Source: Flavihumibacter stibioxidans (GTDB taxonomy: Bacteria; Bacteroidota; Bacteroidia; Chitinophagales; Chitinophagaceae). From it: 64,000 bases of DNA. The notes under the pieces were generated by a model. It was not told the origin of the DNA. It did not search any database and saw only the letters and a list, made by a program, of their open reading frames with translations. Positions 16,605 through 24,620 of this stretch are shown here, one piece after another. The stretch lies in the NCBI RefSeq assembly GCF_014332695.1, contig NZ_MBUA01000001.1, forward strand, positions 1,240,001 through 1,304,000, read 5' to 3'. How positions within the stretch are numbered: position 1 is the stretch's first letter; every line of letters starts with the position of its first letter. The position numbers and the translations under genes are program-made.

Positions 16605-18035
16605 TTATTTATTTGATTCTATCAGCTTCAGCGTATAGTCCAATACAGTATCCCTTTTTTCCACTATATCCCGGATGGATCGTTTAACTGTATGATCAGG
16701 TATAATGCCGCGTCCGGCAACTGCTCCCGGAGCATTCATATAGAAGGAAAACAGCGGTATTCCCACCGTAAGCCGGCTATTGGGCAGGGTTACAATGGCA
16801 AACACACCACTGTTGTTTACCAGGTCGGCACCGCCGGTTTCTTCACCAATAAATACAGCTTTCCCCTGATGACGCATCACAGAAGCGAATTCGGAAGTTA
16901 CTGAAAAACTGAAACCATTGGTAAGGATATAGGTGTTGCCGGTGAAGGCATTGGGCTGGGAAGATTTTACCTGCAGGTACTCCTGCATGGGCCAGAGGTA
17001 TTCGCCGTCCTTTTCAACAATCAATGCCCTTGCGGCATCGTACTGGGGTGGCAGCCAGGCGTACTGCCGGAAACTGAAACTGTCTTTCCTGGCAACCCTG
17101 ATCCTGTCATAGTATCGGAACTCTTTATTGGTAAGGTAGGAATACAAATAACCTCCCCACTCTTCTATTCCTCCTTCATTATTGCGAAGATCAAGTACCA
17201 GGTTTTTAATACCTTTTGTTTTCAGCAGGCTGAAACAGCTGTCGATGAATCGATGGAAACCAGGTTCCTGTTTGTCTGCATAAAACCTTTCAATGGTGAG
17301 CATGGCTGTTTCCGCGGTGGGGAAAACAAGCCGGAATGGTTCTGTAGCAGGGCGCTTGTTTTTTTCCTCCCGGGCTAATATCGTCTCACGCGTAACCGAC
17401 GGCATGGATACCGTTTTTCTCCTGCCATTATGCATAAACGAAACTTTATAAGTCGATGAAGTGCCAATAAAATTTCCATAGTACCCATTGAAGTAATGAT
17501 TAAGTTCTTCTTCCTGGGCAGACATACCGAAGGCATCAGCCGTAATGTATTTCTTAAGCGTTTCAATCACCACGGAGATCTTCACACCGTTGATACTGAG
17601 AATTTCAGCACCCTGCGGAATACTGCTTTCAGGAAGATAACTATCTGCCATATACGCTTTTGTATCAGAGAGGTATAGCTTAAGCGGGAACAGCCCCTCA
17701 TTCAGGAAAGCATAGCGGTCATCCGGCCTGCCATCCCTGTGCAATTTGGTATGCCCGCAATGAATGGCAGTTACCAGGGGGTACAGGAGACGGTAAAAAG
17801 ACTGCTCGTCCATATCCTGATTAATCGACCTGCCTGCCCGATCAAACAGGGAGTCCATTTGCTCCCTGGGTGTATAGCGGTACAGACCGGGATGTGCTTC
17901 CTTTAGTGCACGTACGAATATTTCATAATCCTGTTTCAGGCGCGTGGCACTGAAAACAGGTGAGCCCTGAGAAAAGCCAGAGGCGAAAATCAACTGCAAT
18001 ACCAGCAGGCAGACAAGGTTTTTAAACGATTTCAT
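16605..18035 (-). CDS. S41-family exported peptidase
   Basis: 476 residues with a signal peptide (MKSFKNLVCLLVLQLIF...GFSQ). The N-terminal cap region (YEIFVRALKEAHPGLYRY) is followed by a PDZ-like segment (IPQGAEILSINGVKISVVIE). The S41 core has NLVLDLRNNEGG, YILTNGFSFSVTSEFASVM (containing the candidate nucleophile Ser) and VFIGEETGGADLVNNSGVF, ending with GIIPDHTV. Proteases of this group act in the periplasm; the substrate is unknown. It lies 20 bp upstream of the LytS kinase gene. An exported protease co-transcribed with a sensor may process the sensor or its signal, but this is speculation. Confidence 0.88.
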   Translation of the reverse strand: MKSFKNLVCLLVLQLIFASGFSQGSPVFSATRLKQDYEIFVRALKEAHPGLYRYTPREQMDSLFDRAGRSINQDMDEQSFYRLLYPLVTAIHCGHTKLHRDGRPDDRYAFLNEGLFPLKLYLSDTKAYMADSYLPESSIPQGAEILSINGVKISVVIETLKKYITADAFGMSAQEEELNHYFNGYYGNFIGTSSTYKVSFMHNGRRKTVSMPSVTRETILAREEKNKRPATEPFRLVFPTAETAMLTIERFYADKQEPGFHRFIDSCFSLLKTKGIKNLVLDLRNNEGGIEEWGGYLYSYLTNKEFRYYDRIRVARKDSFSFRQYAWLPPQYDAARALIVEKDGEYLWPMQEYLQVKSSQPNAFTGNTYILTNGFSFSVTSEFASVMRHQGKAVFIGEETGGADLVNNSGVFAIVTLPNSRLTVGIPLFSFYMNAPGAVAGRGIIPDHTVKRSIRDIVEKRDTVLDYTLKLIESNK

Positions 18036-18155
18036 CTTTGGGAATTAAGGACCCGAAATTGCAGCCTGCGGGGCAGTGTGTCAAGGTTTTTTCAACCAGG
18101 CCGTATAAAATGAACGATAAAACTGCTTTTATGAAGGATGAAAAACCGCGGGGTA

Positions 18156-19910
18156 TCAGGCAACCGGAAATTCAACGGCTAGCTGGCACCCCCTGCCGGG
18201 CGAAGTGCGTACCTGCATGAATCCGCCAAGGGTTTCCAGGCGGCTGGCAATATTTTTGAAACCGATGCCGTCATTCCTGCGATCATGATCAAAACCCACC
18301 CCATCGTCACTGATGGTCAAACGGACCTTATCCGCGACCAGAAGCAGGTCGATCTGAACATTGCCGGCTTTGGAATACCTGATGATATTACTGGTCTGTT
18401 CCTGGATCGTCCGATAGATACACAGTTTTTGTTTTGCATCCAGGGCATCCAGTTGTTTTTTAGATGAAATTTTCAGTTTTACCTTCATCTTTCCGGAAAG
18501 ACGCAATCCACCTGCAAGACCTGAAATTGCTGCTGAAAGAGATTCACCTTCCAGTTCAGGCTGCACCAGTGCATGTGATAATTTCCTCGTTTCGCTGATC
18601 GCTGAATAGACATCATTCCTGGCTTTCTCCAGCAGTGCCTCTTTATTGGCTTCATTATACCTCGCCGTATCGAGCATCATTTTTGCAGATGCCAGCAACT
18701 GGCTGATATTATCATGGAGTTCCATGCCAATCTCCTTTCTTTCCCTTTGCCTTGCCTCAATGGTGGTCTCAATAATCTCCTTTTGCCTGCTTATCTGCTG
18801 CTGTAAAATAATTCCGGTGATATCTGTTGAGATGCCAGCCAGCGCATATATCTCACCGTTACGGTTTACCAGGGGAAACCTGATGGAATAGAAATGGTGC
18901 AACCGGCCATCTACCTGAAAATTCTCCTGTGATTCCTGCAGTTTACCGGATTCCAGTATTTGATCATCTGCGGAACTGTCCATACCATCGCCCTGATTTC
19001 CGTAAATCCTTGCGAACTGCTTGTTCATCATGGTCAGGCGCCCGAATATATCCTTCACATATATAGCGGAAGAAGTATTGTCGATAATAGACTGTAACAA
19101 TTGTTTATTGGATTCAAGCCGGTCTTTTGCCCTGGCCGCCGCCCTCATATTCCTCCAGAGTAAATAGTAGGCAATAAATATCAATCCGATCAGGGTGGCT
19201 GCAAGTATCAGGTTTAACCGGGTATAAATTTCATTGCTTGATACGTTGTTTTCCTTTCTCCTCGCCAGGTTCCTGTATTCTTCAGCCTTCAGATCAGCTA
19301 TAAGAGTTTCCATTGTTTTGATCCTGCTGAAGTCGGTTTTTTCAAGGATATATTTTTGAGCTGCCGCCCTGCTGGTGCCTGTAAGGCTGATGGCCGTTTC
19401 CAGGTAAACCAGGTTCTGTTTCAAGTGCTTTACCAGCGCTTCGAACCTGGCCTGCTGGGCAGTGTTATCCGAAGAAATTAATTTCAGGCTGTTGATCCTG
19501 GAAAAAATCGTTTGCCGGGTAGAATAAAATGGTCCCAGGAAAGAAATATTTCCGGTAATGACATAGCCCCTCACCCCCAGTTCCAGGTCTTTAACAGCCG
19601 CGGAAACCTGTTCGGTTTCAAACAGGACCTTCCGTGACAGTTCAATCCGATCATGGGTGGCCTGGTTGATGAGGTTGTTCTGGTAGATTTTGGCTGCGAG
19701 TAATACAATACCAAAAATGATGACCAGCGAACCCATCAGCAGCCGGTGTTCCCATTTTAGTCCTGAATTGTATAATCTCTGAAGTACCTGGCGTTCTTCC
19801 AGTTTGTGCATTACAGACCTGATCACCGGCTTAATGCGGGAGCTAAGTAGCTTTTCATATTGCTGCACCAACAGGTGCCATCCCATCGTCTGGGAAATAT
19901 GCCTCAACAT
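18156..19910 (-). CDS. Orphan sensor kinase, CHASE3-PAS-HisKA_3
   Basis: About 584 residues from ATG 19910; the frame extends to a TTG at 19958. A transmembrane helix (LLMGSLVIIFGIVLLA) is followed by a CHASE3-like periplasmic four-helix domain (VKDLELGVRGYVITGN ... QARFEALVKHLKQNL). A second helix (LILAATLIGLIFIAYYLLW), a PAS domain (QSIIDNTSSAIYVKD ... AGISTDITG), a HisKA_3 dimerisation segment with phospho-acceptor His in ERKEIGMELHDNISQLL, and an ATPase domain (SDDGVGFD, GIGFKNIASRLETLGG) complete it. NarL-type partners are expected, but none is adjacent, so its regulator is elsewhere. Confidence 0.9.
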   Translation of the reverse strand: MLRHISQTMGWHLLVQQYEKLLSSRIKPVIRSVMHKLEERQVLQRLYNSGLKWEHRLLMGSLVIIFGIVLLAAKIYQNNLINQATHDRIELSRKVLFETEQVSAAVKDLELGVRGYVITGNISFLGPFYSTRQTIFSRINSLKLISSDNTAQQARFEALVKHLKQNLVYLETAISLTGTSRAAAQKYILEKTDFSRIKTMETLIADLKAEEYRNLARRKENNVSSNEIYTRLNLILAATLIGLIFIAYYLLWRNMRAAARAKDRLESNKQLLQSIIDNTSSAIYVKDIFGRLTMMNKQFARIYGNQGDGMDSSADDQILESGKLQESQENFQVDGRLHHFYSIRFPLVNRNGEIYALAGISTDITGIILQQQISRQKEIIETTIEARQRERKEIGMELHDNISQLLASAKMMLDTARYNEANKEALLEKARNDVYSAISETRKLSHALVQPELEGESLSAAISGLAGGLRLSGKMKVKLKISSKKQLDALDAKQKLCIYRTIQEQTSNIIRYSKAGNVQIDLLLVADKVRLTISDDGVGFDHDRRNDGIGFKNIASRLETLGGFMQVRTSPGRGCQLAVEFPVA

Positions 19911-19985
19911 GCCGGGAAGGATTTGCCAAAAAATACAATTAAGTATTGGTTTATGCAAGTCCTGCCGGCATGGAGGCTATCAGCG

Positions 19986-21278
19986 TCAGACAGTTCTCTT
20001 TACCCTGAATTTTCCTGACAGATTCTTTTTGGGTGGACTGTAGTGGCCCAGGAGCCAGACTTCTGCGGTGAATTCACCTTCCATGTAGTCACCTATTTCA
20101 GCGGCAAACTTGGTGATCTTCACATGTCCGCCGGAATAAACAATATCGCAGGTTTCGCAGTTCTGCTTTTCTGAAATGTAAGTGTCATCCACGGAATTAA
20201 TGTTGGAAAAATCCACATAAGCCAGTTTATCTCCTGTTCCATAGGGGTAGGATCCACCACCAGCCACACCGCCCGGAATGGTGATCAGGATATCGCTTCC
20301 ACTCTGGAAACTGGTAGTAACATAAAAAAAGCTGTCCACCTCCATTCTAAGTGAGCTTTCACCATCTGCGAAGGGATTGTTGATGGTTGTCATGCCATCT
20401 TCCCTAAGAATAAAATATTCATCCGGCACGGTATAGATGGAGGTAAGCAGGATGGCCAGGCTTTTCCGCTTATTGTTGTATTGTGTAAACGGTACGGAAA
20501 CACTTACCACCGCAGGATTTTCAGCAGGTACCTGACCTGGTGCTTTATAGACACAACCGATACCATCGGGCTGGATATGGCCCTTGCCGGAGGATAGTGT
20601 CCAGGATACTTTTGACACATAGCCATCGTAATCCACCAGGTCACCAATTGGCTGGTCCTGCGTCAGCGGCGCAAGCAGGGATCCCAATTGCCATTTGAGA
20701 CGAAGGTTGGCCGCGCCACCCGGTTTCACCTGGTTTGTATCGGCCACCACCATCATCAGTTCTGCCACGGTCCAGTCACTGAAATGCGTGGTCTGAACAG
20801 TGAGTTTGTTTGTCTGCTCATCGAGTTCGGTCTGGGATGCCAGATAATGATACCCGTCCTGGTTCTGGTAAGCGAGGTACAATGCATCGGGGATGGTTCC
20901 CTTCATTTCCTGCTCGCCATAAGCATAGGTAATGGTTACCGGCTTCAGGAATTCAGCGCCTTCAGGCAGCAACCGAAAAGCCTTGCCCTTGCTGCCTTCC
21001 AGCGTATTTTCCACCTGCTGGATGCTAAAACTGACAGCCGCGTTCAGGGCACCTGCCGGAACCTGAACACCGATCGCTCCGTCTGCGGACTGAATAGAAC
21101 CGCCGGCAGGTCCAATCGTTTTTACAACTGCAGTTCCAACAGGATTTCCATGTGGCCGTTTGACGGGATTAGCGGCCTGGCCATTGCCATCGGGATAAAC
21201 TTTGGGAGAATCACTTTTAGAACAGGATACCAGTACGGCAGCCAGCAGAAAAGTGATCGAAAATAATTTCCGGATCAT
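19986..21278 (-). CDS. ZU5-like domain lipoprotein
   Basis: 430 residues beginning with a lipoprotein signal (IRKLFSITFLLAAVLVSC, lipobox VLVSC). The N-terminal third resembles a ZU5-type beta domain: GPAGGSIQSADGAIGVQVPA followed by GALNAAVSFSIQQ, then LKPVTITYAYGEQE and the motif TTHFSDWTVAE. The rest is a beta-rich region with Ig-like character (VKPGGAANLRLKWQ ... VSWTLSSGKGHI) and no catalytic motif I recognise. It shares this N-terminal architecture with the 571-residue lipoprotein at 24621-26336. Probably surface- or outer-membrane-anchored; function unknown. Confidence 0.82.
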   Translation of the reverse strand: MIRKLFSITFLLAAVLVSCSKSDSPKVYPDGNGQAANPVKRPHGNPVGTAVVKTIGPAGGSIQSADGAIGVQVPAGALNAAVSFSIQQVENTLEGSKGKAFRLLPEGAEFLKPVTITYAYGEQEMKGTIPDALYLAYQNQDGYHYLASQTELDEQTNKLTVQTTHFSDWTVAELMMVVADTNQVKPGGAANLRLKWQLGSLLAPLTQDQPIGDLVDYDGYVSKVSWTLSSGKGHIQPDGIGCVYKAPGQVPAENPAVVSVSVPFTQYNNKRKSLAILLTSIYTVPDEYFILREDGMTTINNPFADGESSLRMEVDSFFYVTTSFQSGSDILITIPGGVAGGGSYPYGTGDKLAYVDFSNINSVDDTYISEKQNCETCDIVYSGGHVKITKFAAEIGDYMEGEFTAEVWLLGHYSPPKKNLSGKFRVKRTV

Positions 21279-21356
21279 AGATAATGTTTAATGGTTTAAT
21301 TGGTATCTGACATCAATGCAGGCGCAAAATTCTCATGATCCGGGGATAAAGTGCAA

Positions 21357-21393
21357 CGCCAAACGGATTCATTATTACGCCAAATGGATTCAT
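21357..21393. repeat. Tandem 16-mer with 21-bp period before the AraC gene
   Basis: CGCCAAACGGATTCAT at 21357-21372 recurs at 21378-21393 with one mismatch (CGCCAAATGGATTCAT). The period of 21 bp is two helical turns. It lies between the divergent lipoprotein gene and the AraC-family gene (ATG 21451), where the binding site of an AraC dimer is expected. Confidence 0.6.
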
Positions 21394-21450
21394 TTCTATA
21401 TGAGCGGCGCCAACCAGAACAAGCATCCGGGTAGTTTTGCATTTCGAATT

Positions 21451-22407
21451 ATGGCAATTAAGGAATTATCATACCATGATGTGGCAAGCATTGCAATGGA
21501 TACCCAGGCAGGCGGCGTGAGCAATCAACAATGCCATGACCTGTTCGGCCAATATGAAACTGCCGCAACCAATTTACCAGGGCTCCTGGTGAGCGACTGG
21601 AAATGGAGTCTCACGGAAAATATCCGGGTGAAAAGCCAGGGGCTGACGGATGAGGTATTTTTTTCCATTACAGAAAAGGGCTTTATCCGGTCAACTGTTG
21701 GAGGGCTTGCGGATGTTGAAAAACAACATTTGATGAACGGGGGCTTGCTATACTGGCCGGAGGGATGTGAGCACCAGTTAAACAGGGGAACTACAGTTAC
21801 AGGCCTAACCATCAAGATGCCTGCAGGCAAACTGGCAGAACTGGTAATGAATGAAGGCCGGTGGGGTGAATCCATCGCCCGGAAAATAGAAAATTACGAA
21901 CCCTTCTGGGTGGGAGGGCAGCAGGAACAGGGGCCTTACATACAGGAAAAAATCAGGCAGATCCGCCAGGCAGGCAACCAGGGTATTAGTCGCCTGCTGG
22001 TGGAGTCCAGGGTTTTGGATCTGTTATATTACCAGTTGGAATCCATCAGGCAAACCATGGAATCGCCATCACCGGTAAAGGGAATCAGCAAGGATGACAT
22101 AGATAAACTCTATGCTTTAAAGACTTACCTGGACTGTCATTTCCTGGAGGAACTCAGTCTACACCAACTGGTGCGCATCAGCACCTTAAACGAGTTCAAG
22201 CTAAAAAGGGGATTCAAATTTTTATTTGGCAAAACTGCATTCGGCTTTGTGCAGGAAAAGCGAATGGAATATGCCGCTGATTTATTACGTAATACAGATA
22301 CAACCATTCCGGAAACCGCACACATTGCAGGTTACCAGCATACCCATCATTTTTCGGCGGCTTTCAAAAAACATTTTGGCATGACGCCAAAAGAATGGAT
22401 CAGATAG
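21451..22407 (+). CDS. AraC-family transcriptional regulator
   Basis: About 318 residues. The open frame begins at 21316, but the segment before MAIKELSYHDVASIAM crosses the tandem repeat, so I use ATG 21451. The N-terminal ~200 residues are a cupin-like ligand domain of the PchR type (SDWKWSLTENIRVKS). The C-terminal double helix-turn-helix shows LSLHQLVRISTLNEFKLKRG and FVQEKRMEYAADLL ... AGYQHTHHFSAAFKKHFG, ending MTPKEW. It may regulate the divergent ZU5-like lipoprotein gene, itself, or both, through the repeat pair upstream. It converges with the EEP-family gene, 4 bp apart. Confidence 0.92.
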   Translation: MAIKELSYHDVASIAMDTQAGGVSNQQCHDLFGQYETAATNLPGLLVSDWKWSLTENIRVKSQGLTDEVFFSITEKGFIRSTVGGLADVEKQHLMNGGLLYWPEGCEHQLNRGTTVTGLTIKMPAGKLAELVMNEGRWGESIARKIENYEPFWVGGQQEQGPYIQEKIRQIRQAGNQGISRLLVESRVLDLLYYQLESIRQTMESPSPVKGISKDDIDKLYALKTYLDCHFLEELSLHQLVRISTLNEFKLKRGFKFLFGKTAFGFVQEKRMEYAADLLRNTDTTIPETAHIAGYQHTHHFSAAFKKHFGMTPKEWIR

Positions 22408-22411
22408 GAGT

Positions 22412-23254
22412 TTATTTCAGTTTCACTTTCACATAAACCGGAAAATGATCCGAGGGGAATTTTCCATTATAGGTATCAGTTAACAAACCCCATTTGGCGA
22501 CCCTGAAATGAGTCGTAACAAATACGTGATCAATGATCTCCTTTCCGGTTTTCACTGATCCGAAACCGTTGAAGGAAGAATTATTGACATAAGGATATTT
22601 CACCTGGGCGTAGCTGTCTTTCAACAATTTTGAGTTGGCTAATTCCAGGTACCAATCGCTATCATGCCCTCCATTCAGGTCGCCCATAAAAATGACCGGG
22701 CTACTGCCGGCAATGGATGAAATTTTTGCCAGGACGAGTTTGCTGCTTTCTTTACGCGCTTCCACTCCCTGGTGATCATAATGCGCGTTGAAAACATAAA
22801 ACTTTTTCCCGTTTTTAATATCCTGCAGGTAAACCCAGGAGCAGATCCGGTTACAGCAGGTTGCATCCCAGCCGAGTGAAGGTTTCTCCGGGCTTTGCGA
22901 CAACCAGAAATCGCCCTTATCCAGCAGCCTGAATGTTGCCTTTTTATAAAATATCGCGGCATGTTCACCCTTCTCCCTGCCATCATCCCGACCGAGGCCA
23001 TAGCGACTGTATTCTGGAAGGGCATTACTGATATCATCCAGCTGGTTTTTCAGTGCCTCCTGTGTGCCGAAAATATCAAAATCATGAAAACGAAGCAGGG
23101 CAGTGACAATGGGTGCACGATCCACCCAGAGGTTGCCACTGTCCCGCTTATTGTCAAACCTGATATTATATGTTCCGATGATCATCTCCTGTGCATAACT
23201 GGCACCCGTAAACGAAACGAACAGGGCAACCAGGAGTATTCTGAAAAATTTCAT
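22412..23254 (-). CDS. Exported endonuclease/exonuclease/phosphatase family protein
   Basis: 280 residues with a signal peptide (MKFFRILLVALFVSFTGASYAQ). Hallmarks of the EEP fold appear in order: IGTYNIRFDN, FGTQEAL (metal-binding Glu), GRDDGREKGEHAAIFYK, FNAHYDHQG (catalytic His), MGDLNGGHDS (Asp/Asn), IDHVFVTTHF and SDHFPVYVKVKL (terminal Asp-His pair). Exported members of Bacteroidota are often phosphodiesterases or nucleases acting outside the cytoplasm; the substrate is unknown. It follows the SPFH gene on the same strand with a 23-bp gap. Confidence 0.9.
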   Translation of the reverse strand: MKFFRILLVALFVSFTGASYAQEMIIGTYNIRFDNKRDSGNLWVDRAPIVTALLRFHDFDIFGTQEALKNQLDDISNALPEYSRYGLGRDDGREKGEHAAIFYKKATFRLLDKGDFWLSQSPEKPSLGWDATCCNRICSWVYLQDIKNGKKFYVFNAHYDHQGVEARKESSKLVLAKISSIAGSSPVIFMGDLNGGHDSDWYLELANSKLLKDSYAQVKYPYVNNSSFNGFGSVKTGKEIIDHVFVTTHFRVAKWGLLTDTYNGKFPSDHFPVYVKVKLK

Positions 23255-23277
23255 ACCCGCATATTAATAAAGATTCC

Positions 23278-24222
23278 TCACTTCTGCGTCGAATTCGGCA
23301 ATTGTATCAGAAGACCGCTGTTTCCTCCGGCAACCGTGGTGGGAACCTGGCCAGACCATTTCTGGATCTTGATATATTCAATATACAGGGGAGTAAGGGA
23401 AAGCTGTTCCTTTTTGATGGCTTCCGCGCGACCCGCAGCCTGTATAACTGCCTGGGCTGAATCACCCCGCGCTTCAGCGATTTTCCTTTCCGCTTCGGCG
23501 ATGGCCACCTGTCGCTGATTTTCCGCCACCTGAACTTCCTGAATGGCCCTTGTTTTAGCCACAATGGATTCAGATATTTCTTTTGGCGGAACGATATTGG
23601 TTCTCAGTTGCGAAACATTGAACCACTGCGAAACCCTTTTATTACATTCGGCCACAATGGCGGATTCAAACTCTTCCCTGTGATTGAAAATCGAATCCAC
23701 CGTATAGCGGTTAGCCACATCATTCACCGAACCGACGATGGCATTTTTCAGCCATCCCTGCTCCATCTCTCGGATGCCTACCCGAAGATTCTGGAACATA
23801 TCTGCCACATTGCCCGCATTAATCGAATAGTTGAAGGAAGGTTTAATGGTAGCCCTGAAGCCACCCTTGGTTACAATATCCGCTTCTTCAAAATCAATAT
23901 GCTGCTGGTGGATGGGAAACTCATAGATCCTGGATATCCAGGAATTATAAAATACCCAGCCGGTTACATATTCCGATTTGCCAACACCCCTGTTGTCACC
24001 GATATTACTCACCTTGATGCCTACATGCCCGGCATCAATCCGCTCCACATCGATGGGGTTAATAACTGTCAGCAATAAGGATATAATGAGGGCCAGCAAA
24101 GGCTTTCCCAGACCAGCTACCCTGAACTGTCCGCCAGGGCTGAAATAATTACTTTTTCTAAAGACCTGCAGAATGAGACCGGTAACCAGAAAAATTCCCA
24201 GAAACATGATAAAACTGATCAT
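23278..24222 (-). CDS. SPFH (band 7/prohibitin-like) membrane protein
   Basis: 314 residues. Two N-terminal hydrophobic segments (FIMFLGIFLVTGLILQVF and LLALIISLLLTVINPIDV) anchor the protein. An SPFH domain follows (ERIDAGHVGIKVSNIGDN ... ATIKPSFNYSINAGNVADM), then a long charged helix rich in Ala/Glu (AEAERKIAEARGDSAQAVIQ) typical of the prohibitin coiled-coil arm. These proteins form large membrane-bound rings that organise membranes or proteases. The start overlaps the stop of a 67-residue membrane protein gene by 4 bp (ATGA), so the two are translationally coupled and probably work together. Confidence 0.9.
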   Translation of the reverse strand: MISFIMFLGIFLVTGLILQVFRKSNYFSPGGQFRVAGLGKPLLALIISLLLTVINPIDVERIDAGHVGIKVSNIGDNRGVGKSEYVTGWVFYNSWISRIYEFPIHQQHIDFEEADIVTKGGFRATIKPSFNYSINAGNVADMFQNLRVGIREMEQGWLKNAIVGSVNDVANRYTVDSIFNHREEFESAIVAECNKRVSQWFNVSQLRTNIVPPKEISESIVAKTRAIQEVQVAENQRQVAIAEAERKIAEARGDSAQAVIQAAGRAEAIKKEQLSLTPLYIEYIKIQKWSGQVPTTVAGGNSGLLIQLPNSTQK

Positions 24223-24422
24223 TTGGAGTTGGTTTTGATGTATTTGATGAAAGAAAAAAGATGTGTGATAAACAGGAACAGCAGGAGAATCATCACCAGT
24301 ACAAAAATGCTGACATATAACCAGCTTCCTGTTATGTCAAAAGAGGTAAGATAGGACCCTGCAATGATATTTCCCATCGCATGCAGAAATAAGGCGGTAA
24401 CCCGCCAGAATATGTTGTTCAT
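24219..24422 (-). CDS. Small membrane protein coupled to the SPFH gene
   Basis: 67 residues, starting MNNIFWRVTALFLHAMGN. A first weakly hydrophobic segment is followed by a strong transmembrane helix (WLYVSIFVLVMILLLFLFI) and a basic tail (KYIKTNSK). It overlaps the SPFH gene by 4 bp. No known family is recognised. Coupling to an SPFH gene suggests a membrane partner of the ring complex, in the way NfeD proteins accompany other SPFH proteins, but it has no NfeD features. Confidence 0.75.
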   Translation of the reverse strand: MNNIFWRVTALFLHAMGNIIAGSYLTSFDITGSWLYVSIFVLVMILLLFLFITHLFSFIKYIKTNSK

Positions 24423-24620
24423 TTTCTCACAGTTGGTTGGTTGTGTTAAATAGACTTTAACAATTCACGCCGGGTTGCATTCCTGTGTAAATATTTCGGT
24501 GAGGGTTAACACTGAATTCATACGCCAAAATCCGCAGTTAATACATTACATGCTTGCCACTGCATGCATGGGCGGCTAATTTCACCCCCTGCTTTTACTT
24601 AAGCAGTTAAACCTTTTTTT

